64,000 nucleotides of DNA, from positions 186,001 through 250,000 of the forward strand of contig NZ_FNBZ01000005.1 in the NCBI RefSeq assembly GCF_900102525.1, read 5' to 3'. A program made the translations under genes and the position numbers. The DNA is from Allobosea robiniae (GTDB taxonomy: Bacteria > Pseudomonadota > Alphaproteobacteria > Rhizobiales > Beijerinckiaceae). Under the pieces are notes generated by a model that did no database searches, had not been told where the DNA came from, and was given only the letters and a program-made list of their open reading frames with translations. Shown in pieces: positions 26,196 through 35,180 of this stretch (positions are counted from its first letter, which is position 1; every line of letters starts with the position of its first letter).

Positions 26196-27659
26196 ATGGC
26201 TGATGGCATCGACCTGACCGCATCCGCAACGCGCTTGCGTGAGGCCCTGCTCGCCCGCCGCTTCAGCGCCACCGATCTTCTCGAAGCGACATTCGCCCGC
26301 ATCGATGCGCTGAACCCGCGCCTCAACGCGATCGTGACGCAGGATCGCGTGGCCGCTCGCGCGATGGCGAAAGCCTCGGATGAGCGCATCGCCAGCGGTA
26401 CGGCTCGCCCACTCGAAGGGCTACCGATCACGATCAAGGATGCATTCGACGTCGCCGGCCTGCCCTCCTCCGGCGGGTTGCCGGCCTATCGCGAGCGCGT
26501 GCCGACCGAAGATGCCGCCGCGGTCGCAAGGCTGCGGGCCGCCGGTGTTGTGATTATCGGCAAGACGAACGTCCCGGTCTTTTCCGGCGATTTCCAGAGC
26601 TACAACCCGGCCCATGGCGTCACCAACAACCCCTGGGACGAGACGCGCTCGCCGGGCGGATCGTCAGGCGGGGCGGCGGTCGCGGTCGCGACCGGGATGA
26701 GCGCCTTCGAGCTCGGCTCCGATCTCGGCAGCTCGATCCGCTGGCCGGCCCATGCCTGCGGCGTCTTCGGTCTCAAGACGAGCTGGGGGCTGGTCTCGAC
26801 CTGGGGTGCGATCCCGCCACCGCCGGAGCGCCGCACCCTGCGCAATGTCGATCTGATGGTCGCCGGCCCGATCACCCGCGCCACCGAGGATCTCGACCTG
26901 ATCCTGCCGGTGATCGCCGGGCCACGCGATACGGCCCTGCCCGCGCCCGCACTGCCTCAGCCGCGCCGGACCGACGCAAAGGGCCTGCGCGTCGCGCTCT
27001 GGGCCGACGATCCCTTCGCGCCGGTCGACCGCGAGGTCGCGGATGCCGTGCGCGAGGCAGCGCGCCGCCTGGCCGAGGCCGGCGCCATCGTCGACGAGAC
27101 GGCGCGGCCCTCGATCCGCTTCGCGGACGCGTTCGAGATCTATGCGCTGCTGAACCATGCCGTCGTCGCCTATGGCCTGCCGCCGAAGGTGCGCGCCCGC
27201 ATCCAGGCGCAGGCCGCACGCTTCAGCCCGAACGACCTGTCGCACCAGGCCCTGCAGGCCCGCGGCGCCCGGATGACGCCCGGCCTCTACCAGCAGGTCA
27301 GCCAGCGCCGCCTCGCCCAGAAGCGGCAATGGGCCAGCTTCTTTTCGCGCTACGACGTGGTGCTCTGCCCGCCGGCCCCCGTCGCCGCGATCCCGCATGA
27401 TCACGGCCCCGACATCCATGCCCGCCGCCTGATCGTGAACGGCGAGCCGCGGCCCTATCTCGACTTCCTGCTCTGGGCCGCGCTTGCCACCGGGGCGGAC
27501 CTGCCGGCCCTGTCGGCCCCGGTCATGCGGTCGCGCGAGGGCCTGCCGCTCGGCGTCCAGATCATCGCGCCCTTCGGCGAGGATCGCACTGCCATTGCCG
27601 TCGGGGCGATGCTGGAAGAACTGGGCGGGCGGTTCACGCCGCCGCCGCTCGCAAACTGA
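26196..27659 (+). CDS. Amidase signature family enzyme
   Basis: 487 residues. The Ser-cisSer-Lys triad is visible: K in LPITIKDAFDVAG (about residue 80), the cis-serine region SPGGSSGGAA (about 155) and the nucleophile serine in SDLGSSIRWPA (about 180). The family usually reads GGSIR at the last site; here a serine replaces one glycine. Amidases of this class hydrolyse a wide range of amides. No GatB or GatC is adjacent, so a tRNA amidotransferase subunit is unlikely. It lies downstream of MarR, suggesting joint regulation. Confidence 0.85.
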   Translation: MADGIDLTASATRLREALLARRFSATDLLEATFARIDALNPRLNAIVTQDRVAARAMAKASDERIASGTARPLEGLPITIKDAFDVAGLPSSGGLPAYRERVPTEDAAAVARLRAAGVVIIGKTNVPVFSGDFQSYNPAHGVTNNPWDETRSPGGSSGGAAVAVATGMSAFELGSDLGSSIRWPAHACGVFGLKTSWGLVSTWGAIPPPPERRTLRNVDLMVAGPITRATEDLDLILPVIAGPRDTALPAPALPQPRRTDAKGLRVALWADDPFAPVDREVADAVREAARRLAEAGAIVDETARPSIRFADAFEIYALLNHAVVAYGLPPKVRARIQAQAARFSPNDLSHQALQARGARMTPGLYQQVSQRRLAQKRQWASFFSRYDVVLCPPAPVAAIPHDHGPDIHARRLIVNGEPRPYLDFLLWAALATGADLPALSAPVMRSREGLPLGVQIIAPFGEDRTAIAVGAMLEELGGRFTPPPLAN

Positions 27660-27759
27660 ACCGCTCGGAGGGCGGTTGCACACGCCTGAAGCGAGGCCTT
27701 TCCGTTTCCCCCGCCCCGCGGCAGAGTCTACTGTCCCCTGCGTCAAATTCGCTCAACAT

Positions 27760-27787
27760 TTGCAACCATATCAGCGTATGTTGGCAA
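27760..27787. promoter_or_regulatory. Imperfect palindrome upstream of the class III aminotransferase gene
   Basis: TTGCAACCATA and TATGTTGGCAA (9 of 11 positions complementary) flank a six-base spacer, about 30 bases before the aminotransferase ATG. It is a likely operator or part of the promoter. The regulator is not identified. Confidence 0.4.
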
Positions 27788-27815
27788 GAATATTAAACAG
27801 AACCGGGAGCCCATC

Positions 27816-29192
27816 ATGCTGTCGAATGTCGCCGTCAGGGATATCGAGACCCTCGTCCATCCCTATACCAACCTCGCCACGCATCGGCAGACGGGCCCGC
27901 TGATCCTGGAGAGCGGCAAGGGCATCTATGTCTACGACTCCACTGGCAAGGAATATATCGAGGGCATGGCGGGGCTCTGGTGCACCTCGCTCGGCTATTC
28001 CAACCAGGAACTGGTCGAGACCGCCTATGAGCAGATGAAGAAGCTGCCCTTCACCCATATCTTCGGTGGACGCAGCCATGACCCGGCGATCGAGCTCGCC
28101 GAAAAGCTCAAGGAGATCGCCCCGGTTCCGATCTCCAAGGTGTTCTACGGCGCCTCGGGCTCCGATGCCAACGACACACAGGTCAAGATCGTCTGGTATC
28201 TGAACAACGCGCTCGGCCGGCCGCAGAAGAAGAAGATCATCTCGCGGCTGAAGGGCTATCACGGCGTCACCGTCGCCTCGGCCTCGCTGACCGGCCTGCC
28301 GAACAACCATATCGATTTCGACCTGCCGCTGCCGGGCATCCTGCACACCTCCTGCCCGCATCACTACCGCTTCGCCGAGCCCGGCGAGAGCGAGCAGGAC
28401 TTCTCGTCGCGCCTCGCCGCCGAGCTGGAAGAGATGATCCTGCGCGAGGGGCCGGACACGGTCGCCGCCTTCATCGCCGAGCCGGTGATGGGCGCCGGCG
28501 GCGCGATCATCCCGCCGGAGGGCTATTTCGAGAAGATCAACGCCGTGCTCGCCAAGTACGACGTGCTGTTCATCTCGGACGAGGTCATCACCGGCTTCGG
28601 CCGCACCGGCAAGATGTTCGGCACCGAAACCTACGGCATGAACGCCGATTCGATCTCGCTCGCCAAGCAGATCACCTCGGCCTATTTCCCGCTCAGCGCC
28701 GTGATGATGAACGACAAGATCTATGACGTGCTCGTCGATCAGAGCCGCAAGATCGGTACCTTCGGCCACGGCAACACCTATGCCGGCCATCCGGTCGGCT
28801 GTGCCGTCGCGGTCAAGACGCTGGAGATCTACCAGCGCGACAGAATCGTCGAGCATGTCGAGAAGGTCTCGCCGACCTTCCTGCGCCGTCTGAACAAGCT
28901 GAACGAGCATCCGCTCGTCGGCGAGGCCAAGGGCGTCGGCCTGATCGGCGGCGCCGAGCTGGTCAAGGACAAGCAGACCAAGGCTTCGTTCGAAGGCAAG
29001 AAGGGCGTCGGCGCCAAGGCCGTCGCCTATGCGCTGGAGGAGGGCTTCATCACCCGCGCCATGGGTGATCGCCTCGCCTTCTGCCCGCCGCTCGTGATCA
29101 ACGAGGCCGAGATCGAGGAAATGTTCAATCGCTGCGAGCGCGCCCTCGACAAGACCCTGAACTGGGCCAAGGCGGAAGGCCTGCTGGCCTGA
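27816..29192 (+). CDS. Class III PLP-dependent aminotransferase (omega-amino acid/diamine type)
   Basis: 458 residues. The PLP-phosphate and stacking segment is YGASGSDANDTQVK at about 110-122. The pyridine-N aspartate is in FISDEVITGFGRTG (about 250-263), and the Schiff-base lysine is in SISLAKQITSAYFPLSAV at about residue 286. TFGHGNTYAGHPVG follows near 313-326. Closest in pattern to aminotransferases converting beta-alanine, GABA, putrescine or amines with pyruvate. The start has GGGAG upstream. It is a monocistronic unit closed by a strong terminator. Confidence 0.9.
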   Translation: MLSNVAVRDIETLVHPYTNLATHRQTGPLILESGKGIYVYDSTGKEYIEGMAGLWCTSLGYSNQELVETAYEQMKKLPFTHIFGGRSHDPAIELAEKLKEIAPVPISKVFYGASGSDANDTQVKIVWYLNNALGRPQKKKIISRLKGYHGVTVASASLTGLPNNHIDFDLPLPGILHTSCPHHYRFAEPGESEQDFSSRLAAELEEMILREGPDTVAAFIAEPVMGAGGAIIPPEGYFEKINAVLAKYDVLFISDEVITGFGRTGKMFGTETYGMNADSISLAKQITSAYFPLSAVMMNDKIYDVLVDQSRKIGTFGHGNTYAGHPVGCAVAVKTLEIYQRDRIVEHVEKVSPTFLRRLNKLNEHPLVGEAKGVGLIGGAELVKDKQTKASFEGKKGVGAKAVAYALEEGFITRAMGDRLAFCPPLVINEAEIEEMFNRCERALDKTLNWAKAEGLLA

Positions 29193-29218
29193 CAGCCGTT
29201 CAGCGCTGAAACGACGGA

Positions 29219-29246
29219 AGGCCGGGCGGTGACGCCCGGCCTTTTT
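29219..29246 (+). terminator. Rho-independent terminator of the aminotransferase gene
   Basis: A perfect 10-bp stem AGGCCGGGCG/CGCCCGGCCT with loop GTGA is followed by TTTTT, 27 bases after the stop. Confidence 0.9.
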
Positions 29247-29390
29247 CATGTTCAGCAATGTGGCGGATCAGCCCGAAAACGCCACGAACAGATCACAGAG
29301 GCGCCCCGGCGCCGTCCCGATCCGCCGTCAGACAGGCAAGACCGGCCGGCGCGAGCCGCCGGCATGAGGTCATCAGTTGAGTCAGGAGCC

Positions 29391-29600
29391 ATGTTTCAAC
29401 GCGACACGCACGCCCCGACACCGGCCCGCAAGGGTTTCCATGACGCCACGGCGCGGGCGACCTATGCCTCCCGCTTCCGCCCGATCGCAATTCGGGCGGT
29501 CGCCGCGGGAACCCGACAGGCCGTACCTGCGTTGAAACAGCACGGCGAAGCACGCAAGGCCGATTTGCCCGGCGTTCTCCGCCACGGTTTCCACGACTGA
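29391..29600 (+). CDS. Hypothetical small basic protein
   Basis: 69 residues, MFQRDTHAPTPARKGFHDAT to the C-terminus RHGFHD. It is rich in Ala, Arg and His, without membrane segment or known motif. A short internal repeat is seen: GFHD occurs near the start and again at the very end. AGGAG lies five bases before the ATG, and the gene is framed by an upstream and a downstream intrinsic terminator, so it forms its own transcription unit. It may be a small RNA-binding or stress peptide, but nothing proves it. Confidence 0.5.
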   Translation: MFQRDTHAPTPARKGFHDATARATYASRFRPIAIRAVAAGTRQAVPALKQHGEARKADLPGVLRHGFHD

Positions 29601-29626
29601 AACCTCCCCTTCGAGACCCATGACTT

Positions 29627-29660
29627 GGCCGGTGCGGAGCTTGCTCCCACCGGCCTTTTT
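29627..29660 (+). terminator. Rho-independent terminator of the small basic protein gene
   Basis: A near-continuous stem GGCCGGTG-C-GGAGC with GCTCC-CACCGGCC, loop TT, is followed by TTTTTC. Confidence 0.9.
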
Positions 29661-29682
29661 CTTGGGCGGGAGGTGCCCCAAC

Positions 29683-29709
29683 GAAAACGGGCGGCCCGAA
29701 GACCGCCCG
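29683..29709 (-). terminator. Rho-independent terminator of the L,D-transpeptidase gene
   Basis: Stem CGGGCGG/CCGCCCG (29703-29709 with 29688-29694) with an eight-base loop, followed on the minus strand by TTTTCG, 28 bases past the stop. Confidence 0.75.
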
Positions 29710-29736
29710 CTGAAATCTCCGACATGTCCGATGCGA

Positions 29737-30333
29737 TCAGACGACGATGACCTTCGCGCCGACCGGCACGCGGTTGAAGAGGTCGATCGCGTCGATATTG
29801 CGCATCCGGATGCAGCCGGACGAGGCCGAGCGACCGATCGTCTCCGGCTCGTTGGTGCCGTGGATGCGGTAGAGCGTGTCGTGGCCGTTCTGGTAGAGAT
29901 AGAGCGCGCGGGCGCCGAGCGGGTTTTCCGGCCCGCCATTCATCCCACCCGCAACCGGCTTCAGATGCGGCCAGCGCTTGACCATCTCGGCCGGCGGCGT
30001 CCAGCGCGGCCATTCCGCCTTGCGCTGCACCACAGCCTCACCGGTCCAGCCAAAAGCCTCGTCACCGGTGGCGACGCCGTAGCGGATCGCCTTCTTGTTG
30101 GGGAGGACGAGGTAGAGGAACTTCTCCTTCGTATCGACATAGACCGTACCGGGCGCCTGCCCGGTCGGATCGGCGATCTCGTAAGGGAGATAGGGCAGGT
30201 AGGTGTCGAACTTGGGGACGAGCGCGATATATTCGGCATCGCGGGCTGACAGCTCCGGCGCGCTGACGCTCTTGTACTGGCAGGCGCCGAGCAGGGCCGA
30301 CAGCGCCAGTGCTACGAAAACGGTCTTCTTCAT
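29737..30333 (-). CDS. L,D-transpeptidase (YkuD domain) lipoprotein
   Basis: 198 residues. A lipoprotein signal (MKKTVFVALALSALLGAC, lipobox LGAC) places it at a membrane facing the periplasm. The YkuD catalytic block is HGTNEPETIGRSASSGCIRM with the nucleophile cysteine in SSGCIRM near residue 178. It forms 3-3 peptidoglycan cross-links or anchors proteins to the wall. A YLVLPNKKAIRYGVATGDEAF segment is typical of ErfK/YbiS/YnhG members. The ATG at 30333 with GGTGGGGA upstream is preferred to a GTG three codons earlier. The gap 30334-30555 holds a CGTTAACG palindrome and no gene. Confidence 0.9.
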   Translation of the reverse strand: MKKTVFVALALSALLGACQYKSVSAPELSARDAEYIALVPKFDTYLPYLPYEIADPTGQAPGTVYVDTKEKFLYLVLPNKKAIRYGVATGDEAFGWTGEAVVQRKAEWPRWTPPAEMVKRWPHLKPVAGGMNGGPENPLGARALYLYQNGHDTLYRIHGTNEPETIGRSASSGCIRMRNIDAIDLFNRVPVGAKVIVV

Positions 30334-30555
30334 AGTCCCCACCGAGCCGACCCGAAGGCAGCCTTTATGATGAATCGAACGTTAACGCTTCGTATCGGCC
30401 CAGCGCTTATCCAAAAGCGGCCGTCCGGCGAAGCACTAGGCCTCAAACGGCGATGGCGCAATCCGGTTCCCTTTCAGGCGTTCGGAAGGCGGCTTGGCGT
30501 GGCAAACCGGCCACGCATGACCCTTTGGCCCGCTCCAGCGCGCGGATAACGGCTC

Positions 30556-31485
30556 TTGACGACCCTGCTCTTCACCCACCCGGCAAGCCGTGCGCATGCA
30601 ATGCCGGCGGGCCACCCCGAATGCGCCGACAGGATCAAGGCGGTCGAACAGGCGTTGGAAGCCGAGCGCTTCGCGGCACTGATTCGGCTGGAAGCGCCGC
30701 TCGGCACGCTCGACCAGGTGGTGCTGTGCCACCCCGCATCCTACGCGCAGGCGCTGATCGCCTCCGCGCCTGCGGCCGGGTTCGTGCAGGTCGATGCGGA
30801 CACGCTGATGTCGCCCGGTACGATCGAGGCGGCGTTGCGCGGTGTCGGCGGCGCGGTCGCCGCCGTCGACGAGGTGATGGCCGGCAAGGCGCGCAACGCC
30901 TTCGTCGCGATGCGCCCGCCCGGCCATCATGCCGAGCGCGAACACGCGATGGGCTTCTGCTTCTTCAACCATGCCGCTATCGCGGCGCGCCATGCGCAGA
31001 CGGCGCATGGGGCCGAGCGTGTCGCCATCGTCGACTGGGACGTGCATCACGGCAACGGCACGCAGGACATCTTCTGGGACGATGCCAGCGTGCTCTACGC
31101 CTCCGTGCACGAGATGCCACTCTATCCCGGCACCGGCGCGGCCTCGGAGCGCGGTGCGCAAGGCACGATCGTCAACGCCCCCTTGCGGGCCGGGGACGGT
31201 TCCGACGAATTCCGCGAGGCCTTCGAGACCGCGATCCTGCCGCGGATCGATGCGTTCCGCCCCGATCTCGTGGTGATCTCGGCCGGGTTCGACGCGCATT
31301 GGCGCGATCCGCTCGCCGACCTCAACCTGCGCGAGGCCGATTTCGCCTGGGCGACCTCGAGGCTGATGGAGGCTGCCGACCGCCATGCCGGAGGCCGCAT
31401 CGTCTCGGTGCTGGAGGGCGGCTACGATCTCGACGCGCTGGCGAAGTCGACCGCCGCCCATGTCTCGGCGCTGATGGAGGGCTGA
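30556..31485 (+). CDS. Histone deacetylase family protein (acetylpolyamine/acetoin-type amidohydrolase)
   Basis: 309 residues with the zinc amidohydrolase fold. The motif RPPGHHAEREHAMGFCFFNH (about 117-136) supplies the catalytic His pair; zinc ligands are in VAIVDWDVHHGNGTQ (about 157-171) and ISAGFDAHWRDP (about 237). VLEGGYDL near 290 closes the active site. Bacterial members deacetylate acetylpolyamines or acyl-lysine proteins. The start is TTG, since no ATG or GTG fits the conserved MTTLLFTHP N-terminus. It converges with ribBX. Confidence 0.9.
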   Translation: MTTLLFTHPASRAHAMPAGHPECADRIKAVEQALEAERFAALIRLEAPLGTLDQVVLCHPASYAQALIASAPAAGFVQVDADTLMSPGTIEAALRGVGGAVAAVDEVMAGKARNAFVAMRPPGHHAEREHAMGFCFFNHAAIAARHAQTAHGAERVAIVDWDVHHGNGTQDIFWDDASVLYASVHEMPLYPGTGAASERGAQGTIVNAPLRAGDGSDEFREAFETAILPRIDAFRPDLVVISAGFDAHWRDPLADLNLREADFAWATSRLMEAADRHAGGRIVSVLEGGYDLDALAKSTAAHVSALMEG

Positions 31486-31501
31486 GCGCCCGAAGCGCCG
31501 C

Positions 31502-32782
31502 CTATTCCAGCGGCGACGTCTCGGCGATCTCGATGCCGAAGCCGGAGAGGCCGACGAAGGAACGCGGCGAGGAGGCGAGATTCACGATCGAGCGGACACC
31601 GAGATCGCGCAGGATCTGCGCACCGAGACCGACCTCACGCCATTGCTGAATCCGCAATTCGTCCGAACCTTCCTCGTCGACGCTCTTGATCGGCACGCCG
31701 GCGCTGCCGTCGCGCAGGTAGATCAGCACGCCCTTGCCTTCCTGCTGGAAGCGCCGCAGCGCGCACTGGATCGAGCCGGCGCCGCCGAGCACGTCGGCCA
31801 CTACGTCGGCGCGATGCAGCCTGGCCGGCACCTTCTCGCCATCGCCGAGCTTGCCCATCACGAAGGCGAAATGCTGGGTGCTGTCGAAAGGCGTGACATA
31901 GACATGGCCGGTCACGTCGCCGAACTCGGTCTTGACCGGGAAGGAATGCACGCGCTCGACCAGCTTCTCGCGCAGCTGACGATAGGCGATCAGGTCCGCG
32001 ACGGTGATCTGCTTCAGCCCGTGCTTCTCGGCGAAGGCGGTGATCTGTGCGCCCTTCATCACCGTGCCGTCGTCATTGGCGAGCTCGCAGATGACGCCGA
32101 CCTGCGGCAGCTCGGCGAGCTTGCACAGGTCGACCGCGGCCTCGGTATGGCCGGAGCGCATCAGCACGCCGCCGTCCTTGGCGATGAGCGGGAAGACATG
32201 GCCGGGGCGGACGAAATCGGCGGCGCCCATATTGCCGTTGGCGAGCGCGCGCACCGTGTTGTTACGCTGCTCGGCCGAGATCCCGGTGGTCAGCCCATGC
32301 TTGACGTCGACCGTGATGGTGAAGGCCGTGCCGAGCGGGGCATCGTTTGACGAGACCATCGGATCGAGGCGCAGGCGCCGGGCCTCGCCCGCCGTCAGCG
32401 GCGCGCAGACGATGCCGCAGGTGTTGCGGATGATGAAGGCCATCTTCTCCGGCGTGCAGAGCGAGGCGGCGACGATGAGATCGCCTTCGTTCTCGCGATC
32501 GTCGTCATCGGTGACGATGACGATCTCGCCACGGGCAAAGGCTTCGATGGTCTCGGCGACATTATTGGACATGGCAGCCTCGCGCGGCCCGGACAGGCCG
32601 AGGAAATCATTGGGGGTGACGGCGCCGCCGGTGGCGGCGGTGATGCGCTCGGCGCTTTCGCGGGAGATCCAGGCGGCCGGATCATTGCAGAGCGCGGTCA
32701 CGCTGGCCGGCGACAGGTCGACCTGCCTGGCAAAGGCGCTGCGTGCGATCTTGTTCTGCCGGAGCCAGACGTCGAGCTTCAT
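31502..32782 (-). CDS. ribB: HTH-RibBX: DNA-binding domain fused to 3,4-dihydroxy-2-butanone-4-phosphate synthase with degenerate GCHII domain
   Basis: 426 residues in three parts. Residues 1-62 form an XRE/Cro-like helix-turn-helix (WLRQNKIARSAFARQVDLSP, SVTALCNDPAAW, AERITAATGG). Residues about 70-285 are the DHBP synthase, which makes the four-carbon riboflavin precursor from ribulose 5-phosphate: metal-binding DDDDRENEGDL, RPGHVFPL and MRSGHTEAAVDL. Residues about 290-426 are a GTP cyclohydrolase II-like domain without the zinc-binding cysteines, so it should be inactive in GTP opening; this is the RibBX pattern. An internal ATG at 32572 with GAGG upstream could make an HTH-less form. A dyad lies upstream. 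Confidence 0.88.
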   Translation of the reverse strand: MKLDVWLRQNKIARSAFARQVDLSPASVTALCNDPAAWISRESAERITAATGGAVTPNDFLGLSGPREAAMSNNVAETIEAFARGEIVIVTDDDDRENEGDLIVAASLCTPEKMAFIIRNTCGIVCAPLTAGEARRLRLDPMVSSNDAPLGTAFTITVDVKHGLTTGISAEQRNNTVRALANGNMGAADFVRPGHVFPLIAKDGGVLMRSGHTEAAVDLCKLAELPQVGVICELANDDGTVMKGAQITAFAEKHGLKQITVADLIAYRQLREKLVERVHSFPVKTEFGDVTGHVYVTPFDSTQHFAFVMGKLGDGEKVPARLHRADVVADVLGGAGSIQCALRRFQQEGKGVLIYLRDGSAGVPIKSVDEEGSDELRIQQWREVGLGAQILRDLGVRSIVNLASSPRSFVGLSGFGIEIAETSPLE

Positions 32783-32833
32783 GCCGTGAAACTAATACGG
32801 CGCCACTTCACCTGCAATGAACGATCGATGCAT

Positions 32834-32850
32834 TTTCAGTATTGCTGAAA
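32834..32850. promoter_or_regulatory. Candidate operator dyad upstream of HTH-ribBX
   Basis: TTTCAG-N5-CTGAAA is a perfect 6-bp inverted repeat, with further near-matching flanks (GCAT and ATGC), 52-68 bases before the ribBX start and after the aroC stop. Size and symmetry suit a dimeric XRE regulator. No FMN riboswitch structure is seen in this 104-bp gap. Confidence 0.45.
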
Positions 32851-32886
32851 TGCAAGATGCGACGCAGCGGCAAAAGCCACTCCGCC

Positions 32887-34005
32887 TCACTCCTGGAACG
32901 GCCAGCGCGGCTCGACGACGCCGACCTGTGCGCGATGGCGCAGATACTGGTCGGCCAGCACGCAGGCGACCATCGCCTCGCCGACCGGCACGGCACGGAT
33001 GCCGACGCAGGGGTCGTGACGGCCCTTGGTGAACATCTCGGCCTCGCCGCCGGTGCGCGTCACGGTCGCGCGCGTCGCCAGGATCGAGGAGGTCGGCTTC
33101 ACCGCGAAACGCGCCACGATCGGCTGACCGGTCGAGATGCCGCCCAAAATGCCGCCGGCATGGTTGGAGAGGAAGAGCGGGCGCCCGTCATTGCCGGCGC
33201 GCATCTCGTCGGCGTTGGCCTCGCCGGAAAGCTCGGCCGCGCCAAAGCCCTCGCCGATCTCGACGCCCTTGACCGCATTGATGCTCATCAGCGCCGCCGC
33301 GATCTCGGAATCGAGCTTGCTGTAGATCGGCGCGCCCAGCCCCGCCGGCACGCCCTCGGCGACGATCTCCAGCACGGCTCCGATCGAGGAGCCGGATTTC
33401 CTGACACCGTCGAGATAGCTCTCGAAGAAGGCCGCGGCCTTGGCGTCGGGACAGAAGAACGGGTTGCGGCCGATCTCGTCCCAATCCCAGTTGGCGCGGT
33501 CGATCTTGTGCGGGCCCATCTGGACGAGGGCGCCGCGCACGATCATGCCCGGCACGACCTTGCGGGCGATGGCGCCGGCGGCGACCCGCATCGCCGTCTC
33601 GCGCGCCGAGGAGCGCCCGCCGCCACGATAGTCGCGGATGCCGTATTTGACGTCATAGGTGTAGTCGGCGTGGCCCGGCCGGTACTTGTCCTTGATGTCG
33701 GAATAATCCTTCGAGCGCTGGTCGACATTGTCGATCATCAGCCCGATCGAGGTGCCGGTCGTGACCTGCACGCCGTCGCTCTCGCGGGCGAAGACGCCGG
33801 AGACGATGCGGACCTGGTCCGGCTCCTGGCGCTGCGTGGTGAAGCGCGACTGGCCCGGCCGACGTCGGTCGAGATCGCCCTGGATATCCGCCTCGGTCAA
33901 CGGCAGCAGCGGCGGGCAGCCGTCGACGACGCAGCCGATGGCCGGGCCATGGCTCTCGCCGAAGGTAGTGACGCGGAAGAGATGGCCGAAGCTGTTATGC
34001 GACAT
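32887..34005 (-). CDS. aroC: Chorismate synthase
   Basis: 372 residues. The enzyme makes chorismate from EPSP in the last shikimate step and needs reduced FMN. The family signatures are [17 protein letters not shown] at about 13-29, [20 protein letters not shown] at about 47-66, [19 protein letters not shown] at about 126-144 and [20 protein letters not shown] at about 307. The full length is normal. The next gene on the same strand is ribBX; both depend on flavin chemistry, though co-regulation is only suggested by position. Confidence 0.97.
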   Translation of the reverse strand: MSHNSFGHLFRVTTFGESHGPAIGCVVDGCPPLLPLTEADIQGDLDRRRPGQSRFTTQRQEPDQVRIVSGVFARESDGVQVTTGTSIGLMIDNVDQRSKDYSDIKDKYRPGHADYTYDVKYGIRDYRGGGRSSARETAMRVAAGAIARKVVPGMIVRGALVQMGPHKIDRANWDWDEIGRNPFFCPDAKAAAFFESYLDGVRKSGSSIGAVLEIVAEGVPAGLGAPIYSKLDSEIAAALMSINAVKGVEIGEGFGAAELSGEANADEMRAGNDGRPLFLSNHAGGILGGISTGQPIVARFAVKPTSSILATRATVTRTGGEAEMFTKGRHDPCVGIRAVPVGEAMVACVLADQYLRHRAQVGVVEPRWPFQE

Positions 34006-34381
34006 GGGAGCCCGATACGTTTCCTACCGGCTCTTAAGCCGGATCGGCGCGCGGCGAAACCCCGCATGGGCCGCCACGGCCGTTGACAAGGCCTGCCCTG
34101 GCCGCTTCAACGCAGCCATGAGCCGGACGTCCTGCCCCTCGCGCTCCTGGCGCCCCGGGAGCCCCATCATCGCGGGAGCCTAGCCCCGAGCCGCCCGGCA
34201 GGGCCGCTTCGGGGTCGATCCGGCTTTAGACCAGCCTGCTTGCGGGCGGCGAGCCACATGTTTTCCGACATAGACGGGCTTCCGCGACGAAGCCGCCCCG
34301 CTGCCCCAGCATTGGCCCGCCGCGACCATTCGAGCGCGGCCGGTCCTGTTCGGGGCACTGCGATCAACGGCCAGACTCATC

Positions 34382-35167
34382 ATGAGATTTCTCCGCAGGC
34401 GCCCAGCGCCGGCATCGACGGCCAGCGTCAGCCTTGCCCGCGCGCTGTCCAAGCTCGGCTATTGCTCGCGGACACAGGCCGAGAAGCTGGTGCGCGAGGG
34501 GCGCGTCACGGTCGACGGCCGCAGCGTGCGGCAGGTCGAATTGCGTATCGATCCGCAGCGGGCGCGGTTGACGGTCGACGGCCAGACGGTGACGGCGGTG
34601 CGGCGGATCTATCTGATGCTCAACAAGCCGCGCGGCATCGTGACGACCGCAAGTGACCCGGAAGGGCGCCAGACCGTCTATGCCTGCCTGGAGGGCAAAG
34701 ACCTGCCGCATCTCGCCCCGGTCGGACGCCTGGACATGGCGAGCGAGGGTCTGCTTCTGATGACCAACGACACGCGCTGGGCGCAGCGCATCCTCGATCC
34801 CGCCTCCGGGGTCGACAAGACCTACCATGTCCAGATCGACCGCGTGCCGGACGACGCCTTCATGGCCAGGCTGAGAGAGGGAGCGGTCGATGGAGACGAG
34901 GTGCTGTCGATCCGTTCGGCCGCCCTGCTGCGCTGCGGGGAGCGCAATGCCTGGGTCGAGATGGTGATCGACGAGGGCCGCAACCGGCAGATCAGGCGGA
35001 TCGTCGAAGCGGCCGGCGCCGCGGTGCTGCGCCTCGTCCGGGTCAGGATCGGCGAACTCGAACTCGGCGATCTCGCCAAGGGCGCCGTCCGCGAATTGGC
35101 CCCTGAGGAAACCACACTGCCGCTTGCCGGCTATCCCGTCGGCAAGCTTCGCATCAACGTGGCTTGA
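34382..35167 (+). CDS. 16S/23S rRNA pseudouridine synthase, RsuA/RluB/E/F family
   Basis: 261 residues. An N-terminal S4 RNA-binding domain ([20 protein letters not shown], then EGRVTVDGR) is followed by the synthase domain with catalytic aspartate in [17 protein letters not shown] (about 114-130), KTYHVQID, and [13 protein letters not shown] (about 200). It isomerises uridine to pseudouridine in rRNA. The subclass (RsuA, RluB, RluE or RluF) cannot be fixed. Between aroC and this gene (34006-34381) no other gene is convincing; the space must contain both divergent promoters. Confidence 0.88.
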   Translation: MRFLRRRPAPASTASVSLARALSKLGYCSRTQAEKLVREGRVTVDGRSVRQVELRIDPQRARLTVDGQTVTAVRRIYLMLNKPRGIVTTASDPEGRQTVYACLEGKDLPHLAPVGRLDMASEGLLLMTNDTRWAQRILDPASGVDKTYHVQIDRVPDDAFMARLREGAVDGDEVLSIRSAALLRCGERNAWVEMVIDEGRNRQIRRIVEAAGAAVLRLVRVRIGELELGDLAKGAVRELAPEETTLPLAGYPVGKLRINVA

Positions 35168-35180
35168 GCAGCCGGCTCCG

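Noticed and set aside
32783-32886. FMN riboswitch before the riboflavin gene
   Set aside because: The 104-bp gap is too short and lacks the RFN conserved segments; only the dyad is visible.
34167-34452. Minus-strand short frames between aroC and the pseudouridine synthase
   Set aside because: One contains a plausible-looking MSENMWLAARKQAG but there is no ribosome-binding site and it ends in low-complexity Arg/Gly/Pro; support is too weak to list as a gene.
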